Positions 46,347-55,163 are shown, counted from the stretch's first letter. The stretch is 64,000 bases of DNA from Pelagibaculum spongiae (GCF_003097315.1 NZ_QDDL01000008.1:124001-188000); one strand, 5' to 3'. A program made the numbers and translations. Notes: generated by a model not told the origin, from the sequence alone.

Positions 46347-46520
46347 ATCAATCCATGATGATGTGTCCTGATAGTAAAATAGTCGAAAAAATCCAAGGCG
46401 TAGCTGAAAATTAATTACCAAGCTCACAAAAAAACAAACTAATTTGCTGGTTAGTTAACCGTTGAGCGACTCGGTTGACGAAGTGATACAGCGAATAAAA
46501 AGTGATGCTTTCTTGAGGTC

Positions 46521-46536
46521 GATGCATATATGCATC
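46521..46536. promoter_or_regulatory. Perfect 16-bp palindrome, candidate operator
   Basis: GATGCATATATGCATC is fully self-complementary. It lies ~175 bp upstream of the HTH-array gene and ~235 bp upstream of the divergent small membrane protein gene, within otherwise featureless intergenic DNA. Confidence 0.45.
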
Positions 46537-46771
46537 TGATTAGTAGCATTTCATTTGCCTTGATAAACCGTCAGTGATTTTGCAATGATTTTTTGTATTG
46601 CTTGAAAGGCACAGCTGGATATACTGGATGGAACTTGATCTAGAGCAGTTTTTGAAAAATCGAGTTGATAGGATTGTCGTGCTGAAGGCTCTATAGAGCT
46701 AGAGGTGCTTACTCGTTAATCATTTGTTCAAGCCGTGCCGGCCTAATCAAAACAATAAGTAGGTGATTAAA

Positions 46772-47071
46772 ATGGATTTCAATTCCCAGTCAGCATTACT
46801 GCTACTGTTGATCATTGCTATTGGTGCGATTGCATCGATCAGTTATTTCAAGCAAAACGCCAATTCCCAGCCAAAAAATTTGACCATTTCCATCAGTTTA
46901 TTGTTGTTGTTTGTGCCGCCATTCGCGTTGATCTACCTAGCTTTTAGTCAACTCTCTGCGCAGCCTGAACGGCAGAACCAGCAAGTAGATCCATCGAGAT
47001 CGACCATTGAAATGCCAGCTCAACAGCCAGTGATCGAGATAAAGAGAGCGCAGCTGGTTTTGGTTAAATAG
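46772..47071 (+). CDS. Small two-helix membrane protein
   Basis: About 99 aa with two hydrophobic segments (SALLLLLIIAIGAIASISYF and ISISLLLLFVPPFALIYLAF), a short basic loop between them and a ~45-residue polar tail rich in Gln/Pro. ATG 46772 is preferred over GTG 46763 because AGG lies eight bases upstream. No family recognised. It precedes the membrane-bound sigma-54 activator on the same strand by 200 bp and may belong to that module. Confidence 0.6.
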   Translation: MDFNSQSALLLLLIIAIGAIASISYFKQNANSQPKNLTISISLLLLFVPPFALIYLAFSQLSAQPERQNQQVDPSRSTIEMPAQQPVIEIKRAQLVLVK

Positions 47072-47270
47072 TTAATGCTGCGATTGTCGGTTGATCTATT
47101 TCAGAAGTCAGCGCAGTAGATAGCATGCTAATCAGCTGTTTCTTTTAGGTTGCTGTTTGTTCCAAACCACCACAACTTGTCAGTAATCTTGTCGCCGAAA
47201 GCTATTTTAGTAAAAAGACTGAACGGATAAACAGTAAGCTGGTTTGAGTTAGATCGACTGGGCTTAAGCC

Positions 47271-49541
47271 ATGACCGTCAATAGAGAATCTGCCAAGAAA
47301 AATCAGGCGAATAAGAACGCCAAAGCAGCAGATCCCCTGTTTGAGAATTCTTTACAGAAACAGCAGCTAGTTGGAGAGCAACTTTCCAGCTGGGGTCGGT
47401 TTATGATCCTGTTTGGCTTAATTCCGATACTGGTTTTACGTCTCTATTCTGATGAGATTAGAGTCGATTATCTGCCAATGGCATTAGGTAAATGGCTGGT
47501 AGCTGTTGCTTATGCTGTCGTGATTCGTCAGCAGCTAAAAAACGCAAGTTATCAATCGCAGCTGGGTTATTTGACGCTTTTCATCGATTCACTGATTGTT
47601 ACGGTTAGCTTAATCAGTATGTCGTTTTACAAAACTAATCACCTCGGCACACTCAATGACTCGCTATATGTCGTTTTTTACATTCTGGCTCTGGGCAGTG
47701 CCCTGAGGTTTGATGCGCGTTATTCATTGTTTAGCTGCAGCCTGGCAATCATCTCCAGTGCGCTATTAATTCGATTTGATATGCATTTCCACCAAATGCC
47801 AGCTGACTTAAATTTGTTCAGCGATCGGGTGTTATCACTGGTTGCTTTGACGGTGTTATCAATCATATTTGCCAGAAAACTTCGCTACAGTTTGCTATCG
47901 GAATATTTGCAAAAGAATCGGCATCTACAGGGCATCGCTGCACTGATTAGAATTAACAGTCAGAAAAATACCAGCGCAGTGGTTGAGCAACAATTAAAAG
48001 CAGTGGTAAAAGAAGCCAAAGCTTTAACCCGTTCAGATTTTAGTTATCTGATGCTCGATCATTCGGTGTGCCAGAAAACCTTTGCCGATAGTGCGCCGGA
48101 AATTGGCCGGTTAAAAACCATTCCGCTAAATGGCTTAGAACAGCATGTCATTTCAGATAGCAGTGTGATGAATATATTTTCTAGGCAATCGCTGCAACAG
48201 CAATTTCACCCGTTATCGATTGATCATTTGTTGGCACAAAATGTTGCTGATTTAATCGCGCTACCGATTTGTATGGAGCAGCAAAATATTGGTGTATTAG
48301 TGATTGGCAGAAAGAGTGCTAAAGCCGGTGATCGATTGCCCGGAGTGTTAGAACGGCAGTTGGCCAGCAAGGTTTTACTGCACCCGGTTTTGCGTAATTC
48401 GTCTAGTTCGATACCCAAGCAATATGATGATTATGAGTTGCTGTTACTGAAACATCTTGCCAGTCATATTACTCAATTGGTGACTTATCAAAATCTACAA
48501 AACCAGTTGAAACAGATAACCGATGAAGCAGCTGAATCACCGTTAGAAAAGCACAATCAAGCAAATTCACCGCCGGCCATTTCAGAGTTTTGTGGCATGT
48601 TGGGCCAGAGTCAGCCAATGCAATTGGTCTATCAGAACATCAAACGCGTAGCGGTTCACGATGTAGCCGTTCTGATTCAAGGTCAAAGCGGTACTGGTAA
48701 AGAGTTGGCGGCTAAAGCATTGCATCAATTGAGTGCTCGATCTGATCAGCCGTTTGTAATGCTGAACTGTGCCGCTATTCCAGAAAATTTATTGGAAAGT
48801 GAATTGTTCGGTTATGTGAAAGGCGCTTTTTCAGGTGCTACGCGTAACAAGCGTGGTTTGTTTGAATCTGCAGATAAAGGCACTATTTTTCTAGATGAAA
48901 TCGGCGACATGCTACCGGCGCTTCAGAGCAAACTGCTGCGGGTGATTCAACAGGGCGAGCTGGTTAAACTAGGTTCTGAGCGCACAATCAATGTTGATGT
49001 GAGAGTGATTACTGCGACTCATCAGAACCTGGAGCAACAGATCGCCGATGGTCAGTTTAGGGAAGATCTCTATTTTCGAATTAATCAGGTAGCGATTAAT
49101 CTACCGCCGCTGTCCCAGCGAGAGACCGACATTTCATTGCTAGCTCAATCGTTTCTCAAACAACTGGATCAAGATAGATACTTTACTGATTCGGCGCTTA
49201 AATATTTACAACAAAAAAATTGGCCGGGCAATATTCGACAACTCAAAAGCCTGGTGCAGCAGTTGATTGTTTTAACGGATCAACAACGAATAGATCCGGC
49301 GTTGATCCAAAACCTGGAGCAGCAGCAATCACATCAGGTCGCTTCTACTGAACCATTAAATGCCCATATTCAGCAAACTCTGGCTGATGGCTGTCAGCTA
49401 AAAAATGAACTGCAACGTTATGAAAAGCAATTGTTAGAAGCTGCGTTGCAAAAAGCCGATGGTAATTTGCGTGATGCCGCAAGTTTATTAGGCACCGCCA
49501 AATCAACCTTGTTCGATAAGGTTCGTCGTTACCAATTGTGA
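47271..49541 (+). CDS. Membrane-anchored sigma-54-dependent activator (6TM-GAF-AAA-Fis)
   Basis: A 756-aa enhancer-binding protein. Six hydrophobic segments (about residues 43-205) replace the usual receiver domain. A GAF-like region follows (about 220-400). The AAA+ domain has QGQSGTGKELAA (Walker A, about residue 468), GYVKGAFSGA (the sigma-54 contact loop, normally GAFTGA), GTIFLDEIGDM (Walker B) and REDLYFRINQ. The C-terminal Fis-type HTH is LRDAASLLGTAKSTLFDKVR. It is predicted to sense a membrane or small-molecule signal and open sigma-54 promoters. A -24/-12 promoter with upstream palindromes lies in the gap just after it, making the START operon its probable target. Confidence 0.88.
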   Translation: MTVNRESAKKNQANKNAKAADPLFENSLQKQQLVGEQLSSWGRFMILFGLIPILVLRLYSDEIRVDYLPMALGKWLVAVAYAVVIRQQLKNASYQSQLGYLTLFIDSLIVTVSLISMSFYKTNHLGTLNDSLYVVFYILALGSALRFDARYSLFSCSLAIISSALLIRFDMHFHQMPADLNLFSDRVLSLVALTVLSIIFARKLRYSLLSEYLQKNRHLQGIAALIRINSQKNTSAVVEQQLKAVVKEAKALTRSDFSYLMLDHSVCQKTFADSAPEIGRLKTIPLNGLEQHVISDSSVMNIFSRQSLQQQFHPLSIDHLLAQNVADLIALPICMEQQNIGVLVIGRKSAKAGDRLPGVLERQLASKVLLHPVLRNSSSSIPKQYDDYELLLLKHLASHITQLVTYQNLQNQLKQITDEAAESPLEKHNQANSPPAISEFCGMLGQSQPMQLVYQNIKRVAVHDVAVLIQGQSGTGKELAAKALHQLSARSDQPFVMLNCAAIPENLLESELFGYVKGAFSGATRNKRGLFESADKGTIFLDEIGDMLPALQSKLLRVIQQGELVKLGSERTINVDVRVITATHQNLEQQIADGQFREDLYFRINQVAINLPPLSQRETDISLLAQSFLKQLDQDRYFTDSALKYLQQKNWPGNIRQLKSLVQQLIVLTDQQRIDPALIQNLEQQQSHQVASTEPLNAHIQQTLADGCQLKNELQRYEKQLLEAALQKADGNLRDAASLLGTAKSTLFDKVRRYQL

Positions 49542-49752
49542 TGGCCTAAAATCGATTATCTCCGTCCTGTCTGATCCGCCGTACTTGAAACTACAACAGT
49601 ATGGGTTGTGTTGATTTCAACCTAACCATCTTGGTAATTGATCAGTTTTTGTTAACTCGTTTCCTTTCTTCTTTTCCTCCCTTGTCTATTTTTTTTCACT
49701 GAATATTTTCTGTTAAGCATTTTTTGGGTTGGTTTTTAGCTATTGATCGCTT

Positions 49753-49785
49753 GGACTTGTCCGGTTTTTCGGACGGTTTTGTCCG
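49753..49785. promoter_or_regulatory. Candidate enhancer (UAS) for the sigma-54 activator
   Basis: A cluster of GGAC/GTCC half-sites: GGACTTGTCC (49753-49762), then GTCCG-N6-CGGAC (49759-49774), then GTCCG (49781-49785). It lies ~75-105 bp upstream of the -24/-12 promoter, the normal distance for an enhancer-binding protein. Confidence 0.6.
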
Positions 49786-49858
49786 TGATATCGCTAGTTG
49801 TTAACTTTGTGTAATTGGTAAGTGGCTGAATTTAAGCGGTTGTTGTTTGTTTTTGAGT

Positions 49859-49874
49859 TGGCATGTCTATTGCC
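49859..49874 (+). promoter_or_regulatory. Sigma-54 (-24/-12) promoter
   Basis: TGGCATGTCTATTGCC matches TGGCACG-N4-TTGCW in all but two positions, with exact GG-GC spacing. The predicted start point is near 49885, giving a ~30-nt leader that contains the GGGGGA ribosome binding site of the START gene. Confidence 0.85.
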
Positions 49875-49914
49875 ACTATCTAGTTGACGATTAAAAATTT
49901 GATGGGGGAATCAA

Positions 49915-50682
49915 ATGCTAAAAATCATAACAAAAGCGCTACTAATCGGATTACTAGCGATGCCAATTGTTTCTGTTAAAGCTGCTTCTGTTCAAGCGGA
50001 AGAGAAGGAGCAAGGCTCTTGGCAGCTTCGCAAGCAACAGGATGGTATTACGGTTTTTGTCCGGGGCACTGAAAAGGTTGGGGGTTTAAAAGAGTTCAAA
50101 GGCATTGCGCTGATGAAGGCTCGAATGGAAACGGTTGCCGAATTAATGCGGGACATTCCAGCGGCGACACAATGGATGGCAGACACCGAAGTTGCCGATG
50201 TCATACATGCCACCGATGACTACAACTATCGAGTTCATAACGTCACTTCAATGCCATGGCCGGTGTCAGATCGGGAGATGGTGGTCGATATTTCAGTGGA
50301 AATGAATTACCCCAAAGGGCGGGCTGATATTCATATGAACGCGTTAGATCCAGCACCTTATAGCGATCTTTTAGATGGCGATCGGGTGTATATGGATAGT
50401 TCTCACGTGGTTTACACACTGCAATATATCGACCGTGAACATACCCAAGTGACCTACTTTGCCAGCCTAAATATTGGTGGTTCGGTACCTGCCTATTTGG
50501 GCAATTTGGTGATTGTTGATATTCCATTTACCACTTTGGGCAATATGCGAAAAATGCTGAAAAAGCCGAAATATATTGAAGCAGGTAAGCAATCAGTTGA
50601 CCGGCTGAAAATTGAGCAAGCCTTACTGGAGCATCCGCTAACTGAGCAGTCAGCAGCGCAGCCAACAAATAATAAGGAATAA
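49915..50682 (+). CDS. Exported START-domain protein
   Basis: A 255-aa protein with a signal peptide (MLKIITKALLIGLLAMPIVSVKA) and one START/SRPBCC lipid-binding domain. It opens SWQLRKQQDGITVFVRG and has the conserved MPWPVSDREMVVD block near residue 115, then YVIYTLQ-like strands and a C-terminal helix. It is predicted to bind a hydrophobic ligand in the periplasm. The ribosome binding site is GGGGGA, six bases before the ATG. First gene of a two-gene operon from the sigma-54 promoter, with only 3 bp to the next gene. Ligand unknown. Confidence 0.85.
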   Translation: MLKIITKALLIGLLAMPIVSVKAASVQAEEKEQGSWQLRKQQDGITVFVRGTEKVGGLKEFKGIALMKARMETVAELMRDIPAATQWMADTEVADVIHATDDYNYRVHNVTSMPWPVSDREMVVDISVEMNYPKGRADIHMNALDPAPYSDLLDGDRVYMDSSHVVYTLQYIDREHTQVTYFASLNIGGSVPAYLGNLVIVDIPFTTLGNMRKMLKKPKYIEAGKQSVDRLKIEQALLEHPLTEQSAAQPTNNKE

Positions 50683-50685
50683 ATT

Positions 50686-51594
50686 ATGGTTCAAGTCGAT
50701 ATATTTTGGGCCTATGGCCTGGGGGCGACGATTGCTGCAGTTTCTGGTCGTCAATTGGTGAAGGAAGCTTCACCTTTTATTAACAAATATTTCGTTTGGG
50801 GTTTGTTGTTTCTAGCGTTAATCTGGAATAACACCGGCGTCTTACTGCTGTTGAAACACCCTAGTTGGGAATCAATGCAGGTGTTTAAAGATCTCTATGA
50901 TATACCGCCGCCAGTGTATTTGATGTTTGGAATTACCAACATTACTCAGGGAATTTTGGGGTTCTGGGTTTCTTATAAACTGATTCAAAATGACCGTCAT
51001 TATTTAGCCAACTTGAACTGGCTGTTGGGTTATTTTGGCATGTTCTTTATTTTGATTTATGGCTGGGATGGCATGGGCCTAGACCGGTTCTTTTATGATC
51101 GAGATATGTTTGGCGGTGCTCCATGGACGCCGGGCGCTGGTTTTGCCGAAGGTGCAGGTTTGAATTTTGCGCTGTCTTCAGTGGCGATGACTCTGTATTT
51201 TGATGGGTTGTTTTTGCTGCCGCCACTCGGTTACATGATTGGTAAATGGACTGATGAAACCACTCGAGCTGAGCCCACATTGAGCAATGCTTTGTTGCCA
51301 AAGCATCCGATTGTTACTGCCACTTGGCATTTGTTTATCGTATTCGGTGTCGGATTTACTTCGGCGGCATTGGCCAGCTTAACGGTTTGGCTGCTTAATC
51401 CGTTAGTGGGCCATGTGATGAGTTATATCGTCGGCTTGCCGTTATTTGCAGTACTGGCATATTTCTTACTATATCGACCTAGCATGCCAGCTCATTGGGT
51501 ATTTCAGCAGGTGATTCCAGAAGAACGTGCCAAGTATTCTAAGGTAGGTGTGATTTCTGATGAGTCAGAAAAAACGGCCAAAGCAGCGCATTAA
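50686..51594 (+). CDS. Multi-pass membrane protein of the START operon
   Basis: A 302-aa inner-membrane protein with roughly seven to eight hydrophobic segments. A distinctive polar stretch between helices reads YGWDGMGLDRFFYD and GGAPWTPGAGFAEG, rich in Asp, Trp and Gly; it could form a periplasmic active or binding site. No family recognised. The ribosome binding site AAGGA lies in the 3-bp-spaced junction with the START gene, so the two are co-translated and likely work together on a lipid or hydrophobic signal. A strong terminator closes the operon. Confidence 0.7.
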   Translation: MVQVDIFWAYGLGATIAAVSGRQLVKEASPFINKYFVWGLLFLALIWNNTGVLLLLKHPSWESMQVFKDLYDIPPPVYLMFGITNITQGILGFWVSYKLIQNDRHYLANLNWLLGYFGMFFILIYGWDGMGLDRFFYDRDMFGGAPWTPGAGFAEGAGLNFALSSVAMTLYFDGLFLLPPLGYMIGKWTDETTRAEPTLSNALLPKHPIVTATWHLFIVFGVGFTSAALASLTVWLLNPLVGHVMSYIVGLPLFAVLAYFLLYRPSMPAHWVFQQVIPEERAKYSKVGVISDESEKTAKAAH

Positions 51595-51604
51595 TATTTG
51601 AATG

Positions 51605-51644
51605 GGCAGGCAATGTCGTGCAGCGGCATCCTGCCTTTTTATTT
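51605..51644 (+). terminator. Terminator of the START operon
   Basis: GGCAGG (51605-51610) pairs with CCTGCC (51630-51635), followed by TTTTTATTTT. Confidence 0.85.
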
Positions 51645-51660
51645 TAATGATCCTCAGCAA

Positions 51661-52455
51661 TTAATCTGGGTTATTGTTTGGTGCAAACCTTATAAGATTA
51701 TTACTCACTTGTGATTCACTTATTGTGACTTCGCGGAGGGTGCAATAAACCCACGGATCTGCAGAGTCAATTGAGTAGAATTCAAATTGCTTTCTCAGCA
51801 TAGATAGTAAAGTTACAAATATTTTATCTTTGGATAGTTCATAAACACCACCTCGCCAATCAAATAAAATTATTGTTCCGTCTGCTTTATGAGTAACTGA
51901 AAATACATGCCCTCTACCCTTTCGATAAAAAACTTTATTTCTGAAACTCTTTGTTTCATCAAAATGACAGTAAAGATAAATTAGATTTCGTGCAGGCTTT
52001 GCTAAGATGTGCGATGTTAGTTTCTCTATGCAGATAAAGTCGAAAGCCTGTATAGGAACTAAGTTAAGATGGCTCGACATTTCTTTTTTAGGTATCAAGG
52101 ATTGTGCAAAGCATATGTGGCGATCGTTTAAAAATTTGTGTCGACCTCGAAGGATTTCCATATTGTGTTCTCTTGCTTCTAAGTTATTAGATGGTGTTTT
52201 GTCTAAGTTAAGAAGTATTTTGATAAAAGTATTGATTGATCCGTCTGAGTCATCATCAATAGCGATTAAAAAAAAGTCCTTATTTTCATTTATTGCTAAC
52301 CAGAAATAAGCAAGACCACAGAATCCTAAGTGAAACGCTGCATATATCGGGCTAACACCGCGAGGCTTTTGATATATTCGTTCAGGGATATCTTGTAGAA
52401 GTATTGTGCCATTGTTTTCGAGGCAAATTTTTTGAAGTTCTTGTTGCAAGTCCAT
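51661..52455 (-). CDS. YopT/C58-like cysteine-protease-fold protein (intact)
   Basis: A 264-aa protein with no named family. Its motifs are FHLGFCGLAYFWLA (Cys46 at a helix start), RGHVFSVTHK (His183) and TIILFDWRGGVYEL (Asp199 in F-D-x-x-x-G). The 16-residue His-Asp spacing equals that of YopT (His258/Asp274), and the G-x-C helix plus F-D-W-x-G-G strand are C58-like. It matches in length and layout the protein reconstructed across the IS66 element (Cys51, His178, Asp193). No signal peptide; AT-rich; monocistronic between two terminators. A secreted effector or antibacterial toxin is possible, but no secretion locus or immunity gene is visible. Confidence 0.65.
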   Translation of the reverse strand: MDLQQELQKICLENNGTILLQDIPERIYQKPRGVSPIYAAFHLGFCGLAYFWLAINENKDFFLIAIDDDSDGSINTFIKILLNLDKTPSNNLEAREHNMEILRGRHKFLNDRHICFAQSLIPKKEMSSHLNLVPIQAFDFICIEKLTSHILAKPARNLIYLYCHFDETKSFRNKVFYRKGRGHVFSVTHKADGTIILFDWRGGVYELSKDKIFVTLLSMLRKQFEFYSIDSADPWVYCTLREVTISESQVSNNLIRFAPNNNPD

Positions 52456-52497
52456 AACTGGTTCTTGTTATTTATATTGTAATTAGTATAGAAATAA

Positions 52498-52529
52498 AAA
52501 AAGCGATAGCCCGAGAGCTATCGCTTTTT
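52498..52529. terminator. Strong terminator after the hao-type operon
   Basis: A perfect 13-bp stem AAAAAGCGATAGC / GCTATCGCTTTTT with a 6-base loop. On the minus strand a T-run continues. Confidence 0.92.
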
Positions 52530-52556
52530 GTTCTAACAAGTGTTGCAAGAAGATAC

Positions 52557-53135
52557 TTAGAACTTGGTAGGCCTGTTGTGTGCGATGCCATAGTGGCAAT
52601 CAACACAAGACTCTCCATTTTCTTCCCACTTCACAGGATCATGTGCTCTGCTAGCGCGGCCAGGCTGCGCTGCCAGATCCATTTTGCTTTGATCATGGCA
52701 CTTCTGACAGGTTGCTGATTTTTGCTCTTGCATGTCTTTCCAAACATGTTCAGCCAATCTCAGGCGATGCTCCTGTTCGAAGTTCTCGAGATTAATCTCT
52801 TTTACCCAATATTTTTTGTAGATGTCTTTGATCCCCGAAGTGATCTTGACTTCCATTTTTTCAAAAAATGGCTCGGGTACATGACAGTCAGCACAGGTAG
52901 CAACTACGCCGTGGACATTCTTGTAGTGAATTGACTCCTGATATTCCTCAACGACCGTATCCATTCCGATATGACAACCGAAACAGAATTCGTTAGTGCT
53001 GGAGTAATGCAGAGATGCGTTAAATGCACCCCAACCAGCGGCACCAACAGCCAGGAACAGGAAACCACCCAAGGGTATCCCTAGCAATAACTTCAACCCG
53101 GGCTTTTGCCAGAGCTTTTCCCATAATTTTTTCAT
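52557..53135 (-). CDS. Tetraheme c-type cytochrome, NapC/NirT family (HaoC-like)
   Basis: A 192-aa membrane-anchored quinol dehydrogenase-type cytochrome. One N-terminal helix (LLLGIPLGGFLFLAVGAAGW) is followed by four CxxCH motifs: CFGCH, CADCH, CQKCH and CVDCH. It is predicted to pass electrons between the quinone pool and the periplasmic octaheme partner. It is encoded 64 bp after the octaheme gene on the same strand and ends at a strong terminator, so the two form an operon. In epsilonproteobacteria the equivalent pair is called HaoC and HaoA. Confidence 0.9.
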   Translation of the reverse strand: MKKLWEKLWQKPGLKLLLGIPLGGFLFLAVGAAGWGAFNASLHYSSTNEFCFGCHIGMDTVVEEYQESIHYKNVHGVVATCADCHVPEPFFEKMEVKITSGIKDIYKKYWVKEINLENFEQEHRLRLAEHVWKDMQEQKSATCQKCHDQSKMDLAAQPGRASRAHDPVKWEENGESCVDCHYGIAHNRPTKF

Positions 53136-53199
53136 CAGCTTTACCTGATTGATTTAGGAAATCCCTGCCACTGCAATGAAGCAGTGGCAGAGCGAAGTT

Positions 53200-54636
53200 T
53201 TACTGTGCGTAACGCTTCTGGAACTCAGCTTGTGCCTTTTTACGAGCAGCTTTCACTGCTTCAGGCTCTTTACCGGAGAACCAAGCATGCTCTGGACGAG
53301 ATAATATCTCTTCCAGTAGTGCATTACCGCGCTTGGCGATGTCGTGCTTGCCATCGTGCTCAGCCTTTTCGATGAATTCCCGGTACTCAGGAACCAGTTC
53401 AGTGTAGAAGGCTTCGGCCACTTCAAACATGCCATGCCATTGCACATAGTCAGGTGCACCCATCGCTGCGCCCATACGTGCGCGACGACCTTGGTGATGC
53501 CACAGGTAGAACCAAGTCCACTCGATTTTTTCATCAAAACCTGTGTCAGTCCTCAGACCTTCATCTTTTAGGAACTTCATCATGCTAACGCCAGGCTTGG
53601 CGAATTTATCGTTGTAAAGAGTTACGACACCATCAAACTGAACGTAGAAGTTCTCTACCCAGCTTGAAGTGTGACATGCAGAACATACGTTCTTCATATC
53701 TTTACGACGATGTTCCCAAGACTTCACTTTGCCACGCTTTTTAGCATCAATTTTTTCTGATACGGGTGGGCGTAATGTCCAGGAAATTCGATCGCCAACA
53801 TCATGGGTCAGTGGTAAATCTTTAGTTCCAGACATATGACAGGTCGCACAAGTAGGTGCTGCATCGTAGTCCTCGCCAACAATCCACTTGGCCGAATCCA
53901 AATTCATATCGTCTACGTTGCCGTAGAAAGCGATACCGTGCTTGGACTCTTCATAGATTTCTTTCTGAGGATGGTCAGGACCTAGGTGGCACTTGCCACA
54001 TGCTTCAGGACGACGTGCTTGAACAATGTCAAACTCGTGGCGCTGGTGACATGCATTACAAGAACCCTCAGATCCGTCCGGATTAATCCGGCCGATACCT
54101 GAGTTAGGCCATGTTGCAGGATCTAAATCGCCATTCTCCAGAACCTTAACTACCGAACCGTGGCACTGGCCACAGCCGCTAACTGCGACAGGAGATGCGC
54201 CGTTCAGAATCAATTTACCTTCAACTACTTCAGCAAGCATGTTATCCAAAGAACCTAGGATACGACCGGCTTTAGCATGATGAGATTGAGAGAACTGTTC
54301 AGCTTCACGATCGTGGCATTGGCCACAGTCTTTAGGTGAAACCACAACGGAGATATTGAAGCCTTCATGTTTGATGGCATCTTTATCTGTTGGGTTGGCT
54401 TGGTGGCACTCGTAACAACCTACGTTTGCACCATAGTGCTTGGACTCACCCCATTGCTGGAATAATCCACGGTTTTGATCTTTGTGACACGCTGCGCATT
54501 CTTGGCTTTCAGGAGAAAGTACTTCGAATGCCTTAAGGTTATGAGCCTTGGGTGCAGCCGCTGCTTGACCAGCAAAAATTACACTGGTCATCAGGATCAC
54601 ACCGCTAGCTAACCAGCGCCATATCGACGATTTCAT
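53200..54636 (-). CDS. haoA: Octaheme cytochrome c, hydroxylamine oxidoreductase family
   Basis: A 478-aa periplasmic protein with a signal peptide (cleavage near AGQAAAAPK). It has eight CxxCH motifs beginning at about residues 47, 74, 104, 155, 193, 213, 263 and 318, followed by a helical C-terminal region with APDYVQWHG. Count and spacing identify the HAO/octaheme nitrite- or hydroxylamine-converting family. Outside nitrifiers these proteins probably reduce nitrite or hydroxylamine, or detoxify hydroxylamine. Whether the Tyr that cross-links the P460 heme is present needs an alignment. GAGGGG seven bases before the ATG fixes the start. An FNR-like box lies ~155 bp upstream. Confidence 0.9.
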   Translation of the reverse strand: MKSSIWRWLASGVILMTSVIFAGQAAAAPKAHNLKAFEVLSPESQECAACHKDQNRGLFQQWGESKHYGANVGCYECHQANPTDKDAIKHEGFNISVVVSPKDCGQCHDREAEQFSQSHHAKAGRILGSLDNMLAEVVEGKLILNGASPVAVSGCGQCHGSVVKVLENGDLDPATWPNSGIGRINPDGSEGSCNACHQRHEFDIVQARRPEACGKCHLGPDHPQKEIYEESKHGIAFYGNVDDMNLDSAKWIVGEDYDAAPTCATCHMSGTKDLPLTHDVGDRISWTLRPPVSEKIDAKKRGKVKSWEHRRKDMKNVCSACHTSSWVENFYVQFDGVVTLYNDKFAKPGVSMMKFLKDEGLRTDTGFDEKIEWTWFYLWHHQGRRARMGAAMGAPDYVQWHGMFEVAEAFYTELVPEYREFIEKAEHDGKHDIAKRGNALLEEILSRPEHAWFSGKEPEAVKAARKKAQAEFQKRYAQ

Positions 54637-54790
54637 TTTAATGCCCCTCGCATTAATGATTGGACGATTGCTTATGTAAAACTGCAGGCGAGTAATAAAC
54701 CTGGGGTATTGCTGAAACTGAGTTAAAAGTATTATTTGTTGTGCTGGTTTAGATGTTAATCCAACAGCAAAAATAAGGGATTACAAAAAA

Positions 54791-54804
54791 TTGACTCAAA
54801 TCAA
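54791..54804 (-). promoter_or_regulatory. FNR/Anr-type binding site
   Basis: On the minus strand TTGATTTGAGTCAA differs from the FNR consensus TTGATNNNNATCAA at one position. It lies 155 bp before the octaheme cytochrome start, so a transcript with a ~115-nt leader would place it near -41. No strong -10 was seen. Confidence 0.55.
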
Positions 54805-55125
54805 TTTTACTAGTCTTAGGGGGAACTTTTTTAATAATGACTGGCATCAGTCAAACGCCAAGGCGGCGAATGAGAATCATTCTACGAAGAGTGTACTCAG
54901 ATTAAATAAAATTCAAAAAAAACTTGCTAAAGCTTTGTTTCTAATTAACTCAATATGCGGCAGTGTCATTTGAATGCGGACTTCATGGATTCATCTATTT
55001 CGCCCAGACAAAGATCAATTTAATCTGAATCTTTTGCCAGTCAATGTCAGAATGACAGAAGTTAAGTTGAGCTAGAAAAATACTAGGCTAGTTTCGAAGC
55101 AGGCAACAATGTATAGAACAAAAAG

Positions 55126-55154
55126 TGCATGCAACAAATGGTTTGTCGCATGCA
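55126..55154 (-). terminator. Terminator of the lipid-kinase gene
   Basis: TGCATGC (55126-55132) pairs with GCATGCA (55148-55154), with further CAAA/TTTG pairing inside. On the minus strand CTTTTTGTT follows. Confidence 0.75.
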
Positions 55155-55163
55155 GGCAATCTT

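Larger units (their letters stand above)
54637..55163. other. Regulatory region upstream of the octaheme gene
   Basis: It holds the haoA leader, the FNR-like box at 54791-54804 and, at its far end, the terminator of the lipid-kinase gene. A 60-codon plus-strand frame here overlaps the FNR box and was not accepted. Confidence 0.45.

Noticed and set aside
54791..54973. 60-codon plus-strand frame upstream of the octaheme gene
   Set aside because: It begins on the FNR-like box, has no ribosome binding site and codes low-complexity sequence.
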